Origin: Telopea speciosissima
Lineage: Eukaryota > Streptophyta > Magnoliopsida > Proteales > Proteaceae
NCBI RefSeq assembly: GCF_018873765.1
Contig: NC_057925.1
Span: 14,333,568 to 14,397,567 of the forward strand
DNA length: 64,000 nucleotides
Direction of reading: 5' to 3'
Shown: piece after piece, positions 46,480-57,450 of the stretch
Position numbering within the stretch: the first letter of the stretch is position 1
How the letters are laid out: every line of letters starts with the position of its first letter
The notes under the pieces: model-generated
Seen by the model: the letters and a program-made list of their open reading frames with translations, nothing else
The model's database searches: none
Told to the model about the DNA's origin: nothing
Program-made: the position numbers and the translations under genes

Positions 46480-47380
46480 AGAAGAAGAAATGCATAGAAG
46501 ATGGGAGGAATTGGATGTTTCTCGCTAGGTGGTGGGGTGGATTCAAGCGTAAGGTAAATGGCAAGTGGTTCAATACTATTCAATTGTTTCCATTTTGGGG
46601 GAAAAAAAGGTTACCCATAAGCGTGCCCTACATGACTCCTGCGTCTAAACACAAAAGCACATAAAAGTACCATGCTGCCCCATGAAAAGGTGGAAATCCC
46701 ACTCAGAGTAATGCTTACGCATGAGCTCCCATTGGCCAGCGTGCATACAGACTCTACAGGCCCACATAGCATCTCTTTCCCTTCGGTGTTTTTAATTTTT
46801 TTTTTCTTTTAATTTTTACATGCGATAAAAAAAAAAGAGAAAATTACATGATTAGCTGCTTTTGAGTTTTCATTTATAAAACTGTCCACCCTATGTTTGA
46901 GTTAACAAAAATAGACAAAAACAAGTTAAGGTTTACAAAACTAGACAAAATAGTATCTCTCCCTCCCACACTTACTCTTTTAGACATTTTTACCCCTGTC
47001 ATTGCCTTCTCGTCAGACATCCTCCATTCCTTGCAACCCTACCCTTGTCCTAGCCACCGCCATTCTCTGTTACCCCATGTAACAGAGGGAAAAAAAAAAG
47101 AGATTTTTTCAGGGGAGACCTGCCGAGGAAGGAAGGAGAGTCAATGTTATGTCTAGTTTTGTAAAACTAAACTTGTTTTTGCCTATTTTTGTTAACTCAA
47201 ACACAAAGTGGACAGTTTTGTAAATGAAAACCCAAAAGTAGCTAATGATGTAATTTTCCCTTAAAAAAATTTGGATTGTCGTTCTAAACTTTCCAGAAGA
47301 AGCCAAACAATGTGACAGATAGAGCCGATGGTCCAACAGCAAGGTGTACATGGTCCCTGCGGTCCTCCACCATTTCTCTA
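46480..47380. repeat. Dispersed repeat shared with the right window edge
   Basis: Matches 63,450-64,000 in the same orientation: ATGCATAGAAGATGGGA, GTGGTTCAATACTATTCAAT, the block near 46,640-46,790, and CAGCAAGGTGTACATGGTCC. This copy is interrupted at 46,837-47,260 by a MITE absent from the other copy. It probably belongs to the 5' region of an L1 family, since the right-hand copy continues into L1 endonuclease sequence on the minus strand. Confidence 0.75.
46837..47260. mobile_element. Mutator-type MITE with long inverted repeats
   Basis: Inverted arms of about 110 bp begin GAGAAAATTACATGATTAGC at left and, inverted at right, GGGAAAATTACATCATTAGC, and share GTTTGAGTTAACAAAAATAG. The flanking A-rich sequence and the uninterrupted copy near 63,890-63,910 confirm the insertion. 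Confidence 0.82.
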
Positions 47381-47766
47381 TCTAACCCGATTAATTGGTG
47401 AATACTTAATCTATCACGAAGCCAAGCCAAGCGGGCCTCCCAACTCAGTTTGTTCATGACATCCCACGTCGGATTTTTTGACGCCATCACAAGCAGTACG
47501 AATGACATCATCACATCTAAAATCAAGCTTTTTCCTGAAACCACGTCACCTCCTAAACCTAAATTATTGAAATAATAAAGAAAACCAAAATTATTCTTTC
47601 TCTTTCTCTCTCTTTTCCCCTTCTATCTCTTCCCTCCACGAAACTATGACTTTCTTAACCTGCAAAAGCTACCTCCGTACGCTCTATTAAACAAGGGAAG
47701 GACAAACCCATTTCTTTTAAAATAAAAAGAAGAAAAGCCAAACCCTCCTTCTTTGGAATCCAAGAA

Positions 47767-48138
47767 ATGGATAAGCTCAGTGTTCATCAAGGTATCAAGT
47801 GTTCCAAACAGTCTCAATCAAAGAAGAAATCAAAACCCATCAAAGTTGTATACATCTCTAACCCTATGAAGGTGAAGACAAGTGCATCTGAGTTTAGGGC
47901 TTTGGTTCAAGAACTCACTGGAAGAGATTCTGATTTGAGCAGAATCACAGTTGATGGACGACTTCAGAAGGTTCCTGTTTATGAAGTTATGAAGAGTGGA
48001 GATGATGAGTATGAACCTCAAGTTCCTCATCAGATTGAAAGCTATCAGGAATCATCATTACCAGGGAAATCTGATGAGGTTGATGAGCCCTTTGATGATC
48101 ACTTCACTTCTGTGTTGCTTGAAAACTTTATATATTGA
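47767..48138 (+). CDS. VQ-motif protein, SIB1-like
   Basis: Single-exon gene of 123 residues, a normal size for the family. The N-terminus is Lys/Ser-rich (KCSKQSQSKKKSKPIKV, residues 11-27), followed by VVYISNPMKVKTSASEFRAL and the VQ motif FRALVQELTG (about residues 43-52). The YISNPMKVxT lead-in is typical of the sigma-factor-binding (SIB1/SIB2) branch, whose members bind WRKY factors and plastid sigma factors in defence. The tail is acidic and ends DDHFTSVLLENFIY. The frame is intact. About 390 bp of apparently unique sequence separates it from the upstream repeat. Its 3' half is duplicated at 55.1 kb. Assignment to the family is firm; the SIB1 branch and any plastid role are inferred. 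Confidence 0.9.
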   Translation: MDKLSVHQGIKCSKQSQSKKKSKPIKVVYISNPMKVKTSASEFRALVQELTGRDSDLSRITVDGRLQKVPVYEVMKSGDDEYEPQVPHQIESYQESSLPGKSDEVDEPFDDHFTSVLLENFIY

Positions 48139-48784
48139 CTACTGAGAGACGACCCCTTCTGTGTAAGTTTGGTAAATTTTACTCAAAGTTCTTGTCCTTG
48201 GTTTCCTTTTGTAGATTTACATGTCCTTTTAATGGATTAGTCACTTTGTACTTATTTATGGCTAAATCTATATAGCACATCTATGGACTCGTCTCTCTCT
48301 CTCTCTCTCTCTCTCATATTCAAGATCTGAATATTTAGAAGAAGGTGATAAAAGAATGGTTTAAAGATCATCTAGGTTAGTAGACCTATGGGGACATAGC
48401 TTTCTTGGATCTCAGTTTTTGAAGTTGTAATAGACACATTAATGCTAGGGTTTCAAGGGAGTTCAGAAGTTCAGATTCCAAATCTGTGAAATCTGGTGTC
48501 TTGGAAGTGGGAAAAAGATCTCAGTTTGTTGATTTGACCCAAAATAAACAATGGGGGTGTTAAGTTGATAAACTCAAGACTGTTTGGCCGTAATTGGCTT
48601 AGTTTGAATGTATTGAGTGTAATCAGTATATAGGGATTTACAGAGATAAGAAGGGAAAGTTACAGGTAAGGTGATAAATATACAAGGCTGGTTATGCTAA
48701 ATTATCTCCTAAGAATCTCCTATGAATATGCACAAGATATATAGCATCCTAATCGGATGAAGACGTATATGGTAAGACTCCCCC

Positions 48785-50592
48785 TCAAGGTGGAGCGTGT
48801 AGGTTACAAACGCCCAACTTGGAACAGAGTAGGTGAAATTGCTCACGACCAAGTGACTTAGTGAATAAGTCTGCAATCTGTGCGGCACTAGCTATCTTGG
48901 TGGGTTGTGATAATCCTTTTTGGAGTTTCTCACGAACCACATGGCAATCAATTTCGATGCGCTTGGTACGTTCATGAAAAACTGGATTGGAAGCTCTGTG
49001 AAGGGCTGCCTGATTATCACAGTATAATGGTGTCGGAGTAGTAGGGGTGACACCAAGATCATGTAGGAGGGAAGTTATCCAGGTGATCTCACAAGTAGCT
49101 ACAGCCATGGCTCAATATTCAGCTTTTGCAGATGAATAAGAAACCGTTGTTTGTTTCTTTGTGTTCCAAGAAATTGGACTGGATCCCAAAAAAATACAGT
49201 ATCCTGTCATGGAGCGTCGAGTCATGGGACAAGTCGCCCAGTTTGATTCACAGTAACCTGTTAATTGAAGGGAACTAGCAGAAGGCAAAAAAATGCCTTG
49301 TCCCTGGGTAGCCTTGAGATACCGTAATAACCTGTGGGCGGCGTCCAAATGAGGTTGGCGCGGCTGGTGCATGAATTGACTGAGAATGTTGACTGTGTAA
49401 ACAATATCAGGCCGAGTAACAGTGAGATATATCAAGCGTCCAACGAAGCGGCAATATATAGATGGATCAGCCAATAATTCACCGTTGGAGTCAGTTAAGT
49501 GAAGGTTCTGCTCCATGGGTATGTCAGTAGGGTGAGTGCCAATCAGCCCACTATTAGCCAATGTATCGAGCACGTACTTACGCTGGGATAAACAGATACC
49601 AGAGGAAGAACATGCCACCTCAATGCCTAAGAAGTATTTTAAGGGCCCAAGATCCTTGATGCGAAAGGATATGAATATCCATTGTTGAGTTGAGTGATGT
49701 TTTCTTGCTCCGCTTGTGCGTGGCACTCCTTGCTCGCGGAGCAGCATACCGAAAAAAAAAAAAAAAAAAGCCCCTCCCGGGGGCGTTGAATCAAGATGAA
49801 CAAGATATGGAACTACTTTTCAAACCAACGCATCTGTAGCACAAGAAGGCGGTCATCAGTTGCTGTTAGTCGGGGATGGCTTCCCGATACTGCAGCGATA
49901 GCCAGCCAAGCACTCCTGTGGGAGGAAGGGTAAGCAAAGACAAGGGTGAGCCATGAAGAGAAGGCCTCATTAAATTGATTTCCGCTGACTGATTAAGGTC
50001 TTCACATCAGCGATTAAAGAAGCATCAGAACCTGTAATGACAATGTCATCGACATAAAGAACGATGAGACAAAAGCATTGTGACGCCGTAGAATAAATAA
50101 AGAATGATCGGCCTGGGATTGAGAGAATCCAAATTCTAGAAGAGCAGTGGAAAACTTGGAGAACCACTGGCGGGAAGCCTGCTTGTGGCCGTAGAGAGAC
50201 TTGTGAAGCTTGCAAACTAGGTTCTCCCCCTTACAACAAAATCCAGGTGGAGGCATCATTTAGACATCCTCGTCGAGGTCCCCATGTAAGAATGCATTAT
50301 GGACATCCAGCTGTTGTAATAACCAGCCTTTTACAGAGGCTAAGGCAAGCAAAGTGTGCACAGTTACAAGTTTAGCCACGGGGGCAAAGGTATTATGGTA
50401 ATCAAGGCCCTTGATTTGGGTGTAGCCCTTGGCAACTAAGCAGGCTTTGTAACGCTCAATCGAACCATCAGAATGCTGTTTGATTTTAAAAAACCCACTT
50501 CGAACCAATCGGCTTCTTGCCAGCAGGTAAAGGAACAAGGGACTAAGTTTGATTCTCAGATAGGGCCAATATTTCGGTCTGCATCGCATCAC
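48785..50592 (-). pseudogene. copia reverse transcriptase and RNase H
   Basis: RT blocks [58 protein letters not shown]-stop, [17 protein letters not shown], and [12 protein letters not shown] (catalytic) are followed by about 280 bp of foreign sequence (about 49,690-49,970). RT then resumes at RIKDLGPLKYFLGIEVA. RNase H shows YCESNWATCPMTRRSMTGYC, AKAEY-stop-AMA, CDNQAALHRASNPVFHERTK and ending KLGVCNLHAPP. Several stops. Confidence 0.85.
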
Positions 50593-52229
50593 GCCATTGT
50601 GGGAATTTCATTGCCTCAGTAAAGGTAGTTGGTTTTGTAATGTTAGACAAGGAGGATAGAAAAGCAAAATGGGGTGAAGAAAAGCGAGTATATTGCAAAA
50701 AATTGACCAAGGGATGAGATGTACCTGAGAGCATGGTCGAAGAAGACCTTTGAGGGCGGGTAAATTCACAATGGTAATCCCGTAACCGAACAGAGGGCTG
50801 GCAGGTACGTTGAGGACGAGTAGAGATGGGGACAGTGGGGACCGTGGGAGGTGGGGAAGCAACAACTGGTGCCTCAACAGGATCAGGTGTGGGCAAAATA
50901 GGTGGGTAAGATGGCATGTCATCAGGGTCAGGGAGGGGTAGAGGTAGCACTGGGGAAGGTGGGGAAATGCCAGTTGTTTGAAATGGAAAAACCGTTTCAT
51001 GGAAAATTACATCACGAGAATCATAAATCTTTGCAGTTGCTAAAACATAAATACGATACCACTTTTGTCCAAATGGATAACCTATAAACATTCCCGGGGA
51101 GGCCCGTTGATCAAACTTGTGTTGGATGGAGCTGTTGCGAGCGAAACAGAGGCAGCCAAACACCCTCAAGTGGGAAAGTGGGGGGTTGGTGCCAAAGAGG
51201 AGTTCATAAGGGGTCCTACCGTTAAGCACGGGTGTCAGAAGGTGATTTATCAAGTACGCAGCTGTTAAAACACAGTCGCCCCAAAAACTAAGTGGTAAAT
51301 GGGCCTAAAAACGTAAGGCACGAGCAATGTTGAGTAGGTGGCGGTGTTTGCGTTCTACCACCCCATTTTGTTGAGGGGTGGAAACACAACTAGATTGGTG
51401 TATAACCCCATGGGTAGCTAAAAAGGTGATGGTAGGGGCATTGAAAAATTCAGACCCATTGTCTGTTCTTAATATTTTAATTGGATTCCCAAATTGTGTA
51501 CTAACCATAGCAAAGAAGGATTGGATAAGGGTATTAACTTCAGATTTAAACTGTATTAAATAAAGCCATGTTCCACGAGAATAATCATCCACAATGGTTA
51601 AAAAAAAAACGAGCACCAGATAAAGTGGTGGTGCGATATGGTCCCCAAACATCATGATGGAGCATTGCAAAGCAAGCAGTAGTAGAAATTGAACTATTAG
51701 AAAATGGTAATCTAGTTTGCTTAGCCAATGGACAAACATGACATAAACATTTCTTAAAAAAAATTTCAGAGTCCAAATTCTTTAAAGAAGAGGCAAGAGA
51801 ATAACCAGGGTGACCCAAGCGACAATGCCAAAGGTCGAAGGTGGAATCAACAGCAGCAACAAGAGGTGGTGAAGGGCGGTCCAAGAAGTAAAGATCACCA
51901 AGGCGTTTACCGGTCGCAAAAATCCTCTTCGAGCGTGGGTCTTGATAGATGCACAAATCATGAGAAAATGTGACATGGCATTTAGTAGCAATGGTGAGTT
52001 TAGGAATAGATAAAAGGTTGAAGCGAAAAGACGGAACATAGAGAACATTTTTAAGAACAAGAGAGGGTGTGAGAGAAACAGAACCAATGTGGGTAATAGG
52101 GGATTGGGTACCATTAGGTAATATAATGGGGATGGGGCGGGAATGAGGCACAATATCAGAAAATAAAGTGGAATCTGATGCAATATGGTCAGTTGCTCCA
52201 GAATCCAAAATCCACGGATTAGAGCCCAA
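50543..52229 (-). pseudogene. copia protease and integrase
   Basis: The protease active site WILDSGATDHIA lies at the start. A gag-pre-integrase HHCC region follows (LWHCRLGHP … CHVCPLAKQ). Near 51,590 a frame change leads into the integrase catalytic core ([42 protein letters not shown]), then after a stop [20 protein letters not shown] and [11 protein letters not shown]. The catalytic acidic residues can be seen but the frame is broken at least twice. Confidence 0.85.
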
Positions 52230-52314
52230 AGATGTATGGAAACAACAGTTAGCTGCGAGGTTGGCCGGGGGGATGTGTGTTACCAGGAGGAAGTAATGAT
52301 AAAAGGTGCTGAAT

Positions 52315-53325
52315 CTAGGCTGAAGTTAAAGTTGGTGCCTGTGATGAACTCGGTTCTGGAGCAGTAGAGACAGCAACGGCCATAGGAGGACCACGAGGGT
52401 GGAACTGGCCATGGTTACCATTACCAGTGCGCTTGGGTTGGTAAGGAGTCCAGCCGTCAAGATAACCATGCTTCTTGAAGCAACGAGACTCAGTATGGCC
52501 ATTCATGTTGCAATGAGTGCAATGATAATGGGGCTTGGAGCGCTGAACTGAAGATGCAGATAGATCCCTCGAATTAGTAGCCATGGCAGCATGATCAAGC
52601 GTGGCAGTAGCAATGGTATGGATGGAGCGTTGGCGCTCTTCTTGCAATAATAAAGAATAAGCCTTTGGAACGGACGGTAAGGGATCCATGAGAAGTATCT
52701 GGCTGTGTACAGCCGCATAGGAGTCATTTAACCCTTGCAAAAAATCCATCAAATAATCTGAATCTGAGATGGCATTGAGTTCAGCAATCGAGCCACAAGT
52801 GCAGGCCGGGAAGGTATGATAGGAAGACAATTCATCATGATGCCCTTTGAGCATGGTATAATAAGCAGAGATAGAGTCCAGGCCTTGGCTGTGAGTGGAT
52901 ATGGCGTGGGGTATCTCAAAGATACAAGGCGCATTCTTCTGAGAAAATCGAGTGTGCAGATCGAGCCAAGCATCCCTAGCCGAATCAAACCAAAGAATGC
53001 TGTGGGCGATTGTGGGAATCGTTGAGTGGACGACCATGATCGGACCATGCTATTACACCGGATCCAATGAGGGAGATCGGTAGAAGTTGAAGCAGGTCGT
53101 GGCAGTGATCCATCAATGAAAGAGATCTTATGTTTGGCTTCAAGAGCCATGGTCATAGCCCTGTGCCAAGTGGGGAAATTATTCCCATCAAGAGCAGGTG
53201 TAACCAGGGAGGCATTGGGTTGATTGGACGAGTGCAAGAAATAGGGAGAAGTCACCGACAGCGGAGCTAGAAGGGCAGTAGCAGCGACGGCAGTGGCACC
53301 CACAGGATCAATGGGATTGCCTATG
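52315..53325 (-). pseudogene. copia gag
   Basis: Starts MGATAVAATALLAPLSVTSP, then NFPTWHRAMTMALEAKHKIS. A frame change occurs near 53,037. It continues AHSILWFDSARDAWLDLHTR, LMDFLQGLNDSYAAVHSQIL, and a CCHC knuckle CTHCNMNGHTESRC before a stop at 52,315. One frameshift separates the halves. Confidence 0.85.
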
Positions 53326-54555
53326 AAGGTGATGAAGGAGAACGAGAATGAAAAATGATAAGAGGAGGATCAACCTAAACTGATACCATGTTAAGTTGAT
53401 AAACTGAAGACTGTTTGGCCGTAATTGGCTTAGTTTGAATGTATTAATGAGTGTAATCAGTATATAGGGATTTACAGAGATAAGAAGGGAAAGTTACAGG
53501 TAAGGTGATAAGGATACAAAGCTGGTTATGCTAAATTATCTCCAAAGAATCTCCTATGAATATGCACAAGATATACACCATCCTAATCGGACGAAGACAT
53601 AAATGGTAAGAGGGGGTCTTAGTAATTACTATTGGGATCACGGGTGGGGAAGTAATAATTTTACATCGAATGTAGTAGCCTGATGTAGAGAGTTATAGGT
53701 ATTTGGGAATATTCTACGGTTAGTTCTCGTCAGAGTGTGGCAATCTGATGTGCCTTTGAAGATGAAATCAGAGAAGATCTCGGTTATCCCCGCATGGAAG
53801 GGAAGATGGAAACAACTCCACTCCGACGTGGAGGGAGAGCAATTACTTGTCTGTATTGTAGACCTTGATTTAGTTATTGCACAAGATCATCAACAAATAA
53901 ACAATATGTTGAAGATGAAATTAGGGGGAAATGAGTCATGTAATCCCCCTAGGTTTTTTTATAGTCCTAGTTCTTGCCAGGTAAATCCCACCTCTCTTTC
54001 TCTCTCTATCTATGTGTGTTCAATTTGATCCGGACCATCGGTGTCTCGTCTTTATGTGATAAGAAAGTGACTTTGGCGGCTTTGGAATTCCAACAAGGAT
54101 GAGCTACGCTTGGGATTGTCGGCAATCAAGACAAGCAACACTGTGATAAAGACGACTTCTAAGCATAAACAGTAGGAAAACCCAAAAATAATAAACTGGT
54201 ATTTATTAAGGCAGTGTTTGGTATGCATTCTTGGTTTTCATAATGGATTATAATTAAGGGGCTGGTTTGGTTGAGAGAATAATTTCTATGATGCTGAAAG
54301 GATCACAGTGGCTGCTATGTCTATGAGTTTAATTAGCATTTCCAAAAAGCCCTTCTATTGGTGTGTCTTTGAGCATCAGACGGTGAGAAGGTACCTTTTA
54401 CCCTAATGTAATTTGTTGACTCGTTTATGAAAGTAATTTGTATTGTGGATACTTGACAAAAGATACATTGTATCTTTCTGTGCAACTTGGTTCATAATAT
54501 CTTCCACTATAATTTTGGTTTTAATTATTTGATGAGATGAGATTCTAAAAGATGT

Positions 54556-54950
54556 GGCAGCGTTGGTTGGGAATTCTTCCTTTTCTAAACTCTGTGGAAT
54601 GGATGCTTTTTCATTGTTTTCGCGAAGCCAATTTGATAGCAGATTTTTTGGCTAATTCAGTTGCCAGATTTGAGTTCTCTTTACCAGTTGAGAATTGGCT
54701 GCCTTTGATGAATTTGGAATTGGAGTTGGACGCTCAACGAAGATCAAGATTTCGCTTCAATTAGCTCTTAACACTATCTTTTTAATTTCTATTTTAGTGG
54801 GGGTATTCATTCATGTCGAAGGCTTTGCCGAAGGTGGGATTTGATTACCAATCTGTTTGTTGCTTTGTTGATGTTGTTGTTTTTCCAGTTTATTTTGCAT
54901 TCTTTCTTTTTCCCCTTTTTAATACAAATTATCTTTTAACAAAAAAAAAA
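54556..54950 (+). mobile_element. L1 LINE tail in duplication unit 1
   Basis: Encodes the RNase H end (WLGILPFLNSVEWMLFHCF then REANLIADFLANSVA) with an A-tail. Flanked by an exact 18-bp target duplication TGAGATTCTAAAAGATGT (54,538-54,555, 54,951-54,968). Unit 2 has the empty site near 57,276-57,293. Confidence 0.92.
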
Positions 54951-55137
54951 TGAGATTCTAAAAGATGTATAAAGTCATCAACTTTTTTATTTTTTTAAAG
55001 TATAAACTCTCTCTCTTTCTTTCTCTCTCTCTCTCTCTCTCTCTGTGCATTGGATTTATTGACATTTGATGTATGTGTCCATTAAACACAATTTAATATG
55101 ATTAAATTAATTATTACAATCTTATTATGTGTTTGTT

Positions 55138-55345
55138 ATGGAAGAAGATTCACAGTTGATGGACTTCAGAAAGTTCCTGATGATGAAGTTATGAAGAGTG
55201 GAGATGATGAGTATGAACCTCAAGTTCCTCATCAGATTGAAAATTATCAGTAGTCATTACCAGGGAAATCTGAAGAGGCTGATGAGCCCCTTTGATGATC
55301 TCTTCACTTCTGTGTTGCTTGAAAACTTTATATATTGATTGAGAG
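55138..55345 (+). pseudogene. 5'-truncated copy of the VQ-motif gene
   Basis: Reads FTVDGLQKVPDDEVMKSGDD, EYEPQVPHQIENYQ-stop, then SLPGKSEEADEPL with a further frame change. It matches the SIB1-like gene at 47,945-48,140. The start codon, basic N-terminus and VQ motif are all missing, so no function is expected. Confidence 0.92.
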
Positions 55346-55515
55346 CCCCCTTCAGGTAGAGAAGTTATCAGAAACTTTGGTGCAGAGTAAGTTTGGTAAA
55401 TTTAATTTATTCAAAGATCTTGTCCTTGGTTTCCTGCTGTAGATTTACATGTCCTTCTATGGATTACTCACTTTGTACTTATTTATGGCTAAATCTATAT
55501 AGCACAACTGTGGAC

Positions 55516-55555
<40 letters not shown>

Positions 55556-56428
55556 ATCTGAATATTTAGAAGATGGTGATAAAAGAATGGTAGAAGGATC
55601 AGCTAGGTTAGCAGACCTATGTGGACATAGCTTTCTTGGATCTCAGTTTTTGAAGTTGTAATAGACACAGTAATGCTAGGGTTTCAAGGGAGTCCAGAAG
55701 TTCAGATTCCACATCTGTGAAATTTGGTGTCTTGGAAGTGGGAAAAAGATCTTAGTTTGTAGATTTGACCCAAAATAAACAATGGGGGTCTTAGTAATTA
55801 CTATTGGGATCACGGGTGGGGAAGTAATAATTTTACATCGGATGTGAATAGCCTGATGTAGAGAGTTATAGGTATTTGGGAATACTCTACGGTTAGTTCT
55901 TGTCAGGGTGTGGTAATCTGATGTGCCTTGAAAGATGAAGTCAGAAAAGATCTCGGTTATCCCCAGATGGAAGGGAAGGTGGAAACGATCTCCGCTCCCG
56001 CGTGGAGGGGGAGCAATTACTTGTCTGTGTTGTAGACCTTGATTTGGTTATTGTACAAGATCATCAATAAATAAACAATGTGTGGAAGATGAAATAGGAG
56101 GTGATCCCCTAGGTTTTTTTTATAGATAGCCCTAGTTCTTGCCAGGTAAATCCCACCCTCTCTCTCTCTCTCTATGTGTGTGTGTTCATGTTGATCCGGA
56201 CCATCAGTGTCTCGTCTTTATGTGATAAGAAAGTGACTATGGCGGCTTTGGAAACCCAACAAGGATGAGCTAAGCTTGTCGGCAACCAAGACTGTGATAA
56301 AGACGACTTCTAAGCATAAACAGTAGGAAGACCCACTAAAAAATAAACTGGTATTTATTAAGGCAGTGTTTGATATGCATTCTAAGTTGATTTCACATTT
56401 TTGGATGATAAAGATAGTTATTTTTATC

Positions 56429-56918
56429 TTTATCGCAGAATTTTGGGCTATCTTACATGATATCTTCTTGCTAAGGAGAAGGGTGTTTGTCAGTTGTGGA
56501 TTGAGTGCGACTCCTCGGCTGTCCTGATGGCATTCCAAGCTTGACTTATTCTTTGGAAGGTGCGGCAGTTTTGGCTTTCTCTCCTTCCATTCTTGAACTC
56601 TATTCAATGGAAGATTAGTTATTGCTTCAGGGAAGCAAATCCAGTAGCTGATTTCTTAGCCAAGTTCTCGGCTAAGGGTGTTTGTTCTTTTACTTGGAAC
56701 TCGGATATTCCGGCCCCTATGAATGGTTGGTTGTTAGATGATGCTTTAGGGCGCCAGAGATTTAGATTTGGTTAGCCTGTTTGTGCGCTCTTTGCATAGT
56801 TTGGGTGGGGTGTCTTAGTCCCATCGTTGTGTTTGTAATTGTCTGGGGATGCCTGGACTTTAATCCTTTGTATTCTTTTTCCTTTTAATACATTTCATTG
56901 CTGATCATTAGCAAAAAA
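56429..56918 (+). mobile_element. L1 LINE tail in duplication unit 2
   Basis: Encodes RNase H end sequence (WLSLLPFLNSIQWKISYCF, REANPVADFLAKFSAKG) with a short A-tail. Flanked by a 16-bp duplication GATAGTTATTTTTATC (56,413-56,428, 56,919-56,934). Confidence 0.9.
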
Positions 56919-57450
56919 GATAGTTATTTTTATCACTTAAAAATACGAAATTGAACAAACACAACCTAAGAGACCATTGCTAATGTAACAAACTCAATTA
57001 AGTTATAGGAATTTTGCTAAGGTAATAGACCACTGCTGTGATGCCTCCATTACATGTGGGATATTAAAGAGAGGCAACAACAGTTTTAATTATTTAAATT
57101 AAAAATAAAAAAGAAAAAAAAAAGGTTTTCTTAATGGGTTATAATTAAGGGGTTGGTTTGGTTGGGAGAATAACTTGTTTTGTGCGTAAGGCTTGACAAA
57201 TGATACATTGTATCTTTCTGTGCAACTTGTTTCATAATATCTTCCACTATTTATTTTGGTTTTATTTGATGAGATGAGATTCTAAAAGATGTATAAAGTT
57301 ATTCAACTTATACATTATCTCTCTCTCTCTCTCTCTTTCAAAGATTTTTTCTCTTAATCGAGAAAAGCATTGGAATTATTGACATTTGATGTATGAGTAC
57401 ATCAAACATAATTTAATATGATTAAGTTTATTATTATGTGTTTATTATAA

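Larger units (their letters stand above)
48558..53611 (-). mobile_element. Full-length Ty1/copia element in the VQ 3' flank
   Basis: LTRs of about 220 bp (48,558-48,777 and 53,389-53,611) differ at roughly 11 positions, about 5%. Read on the minus strand they run TCTTACC … AACTTAACA. The primer-binding site TGGTATCAGTTTAGG adjoins the 5' LTR (plus 53,374-53,388). The polypurine tract TTGAGGGGGAG adjoins the 3' LTR. The 5-bp target GGGGG flanks the element, and the empty site is present in the second duplication unit near 55,780. All copia domains are present but the frames are broken. Confidence 0.93.
47937..55137 (+). repeat. Tandem duplication, unit 1 (with later insertions)
   Basis: Covers the 3' two thirds of the VQ gene and about 2 kb of downstream sequence, once the copia element (48,558-53,611) and an L1 tail (54,556-54,950) are removed. 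Unit 2 follows directly at about 55,138. The units share the gene 3' end, a CT microsatellite, ACCCAAAATAAACAATGGGG, GTGTCTCGTCTTTATGTGAT and GATGAGATGAGATTCTAAAA. Confidence 0.88.
55138..57450 (+). repeat. Tandem duplication, unit 2
   Basis: Begins within the VQ coding sequence and runs through the same downstream flank as unit 1 to about 57,450. It carries an L1 tail (56,429-56,918) absent from unit 1 and lacks the copia element and L1 tail of unit 1. Confidence 0.88.

Noticed and set aside
50608-51000. 130-codon minus-strand frame rich in Leu, Pro and His
   Set aside because: It is a shifted reading of the copia integrase-RT linker; the true frame holds the recognised protein.
53735-54028. 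97-codon frame in the VQ downstream flank
   Set aside because: The same stretch in duplication unit 2 (near 55,930-56,160) has frame changes and no conserved protein pattern.
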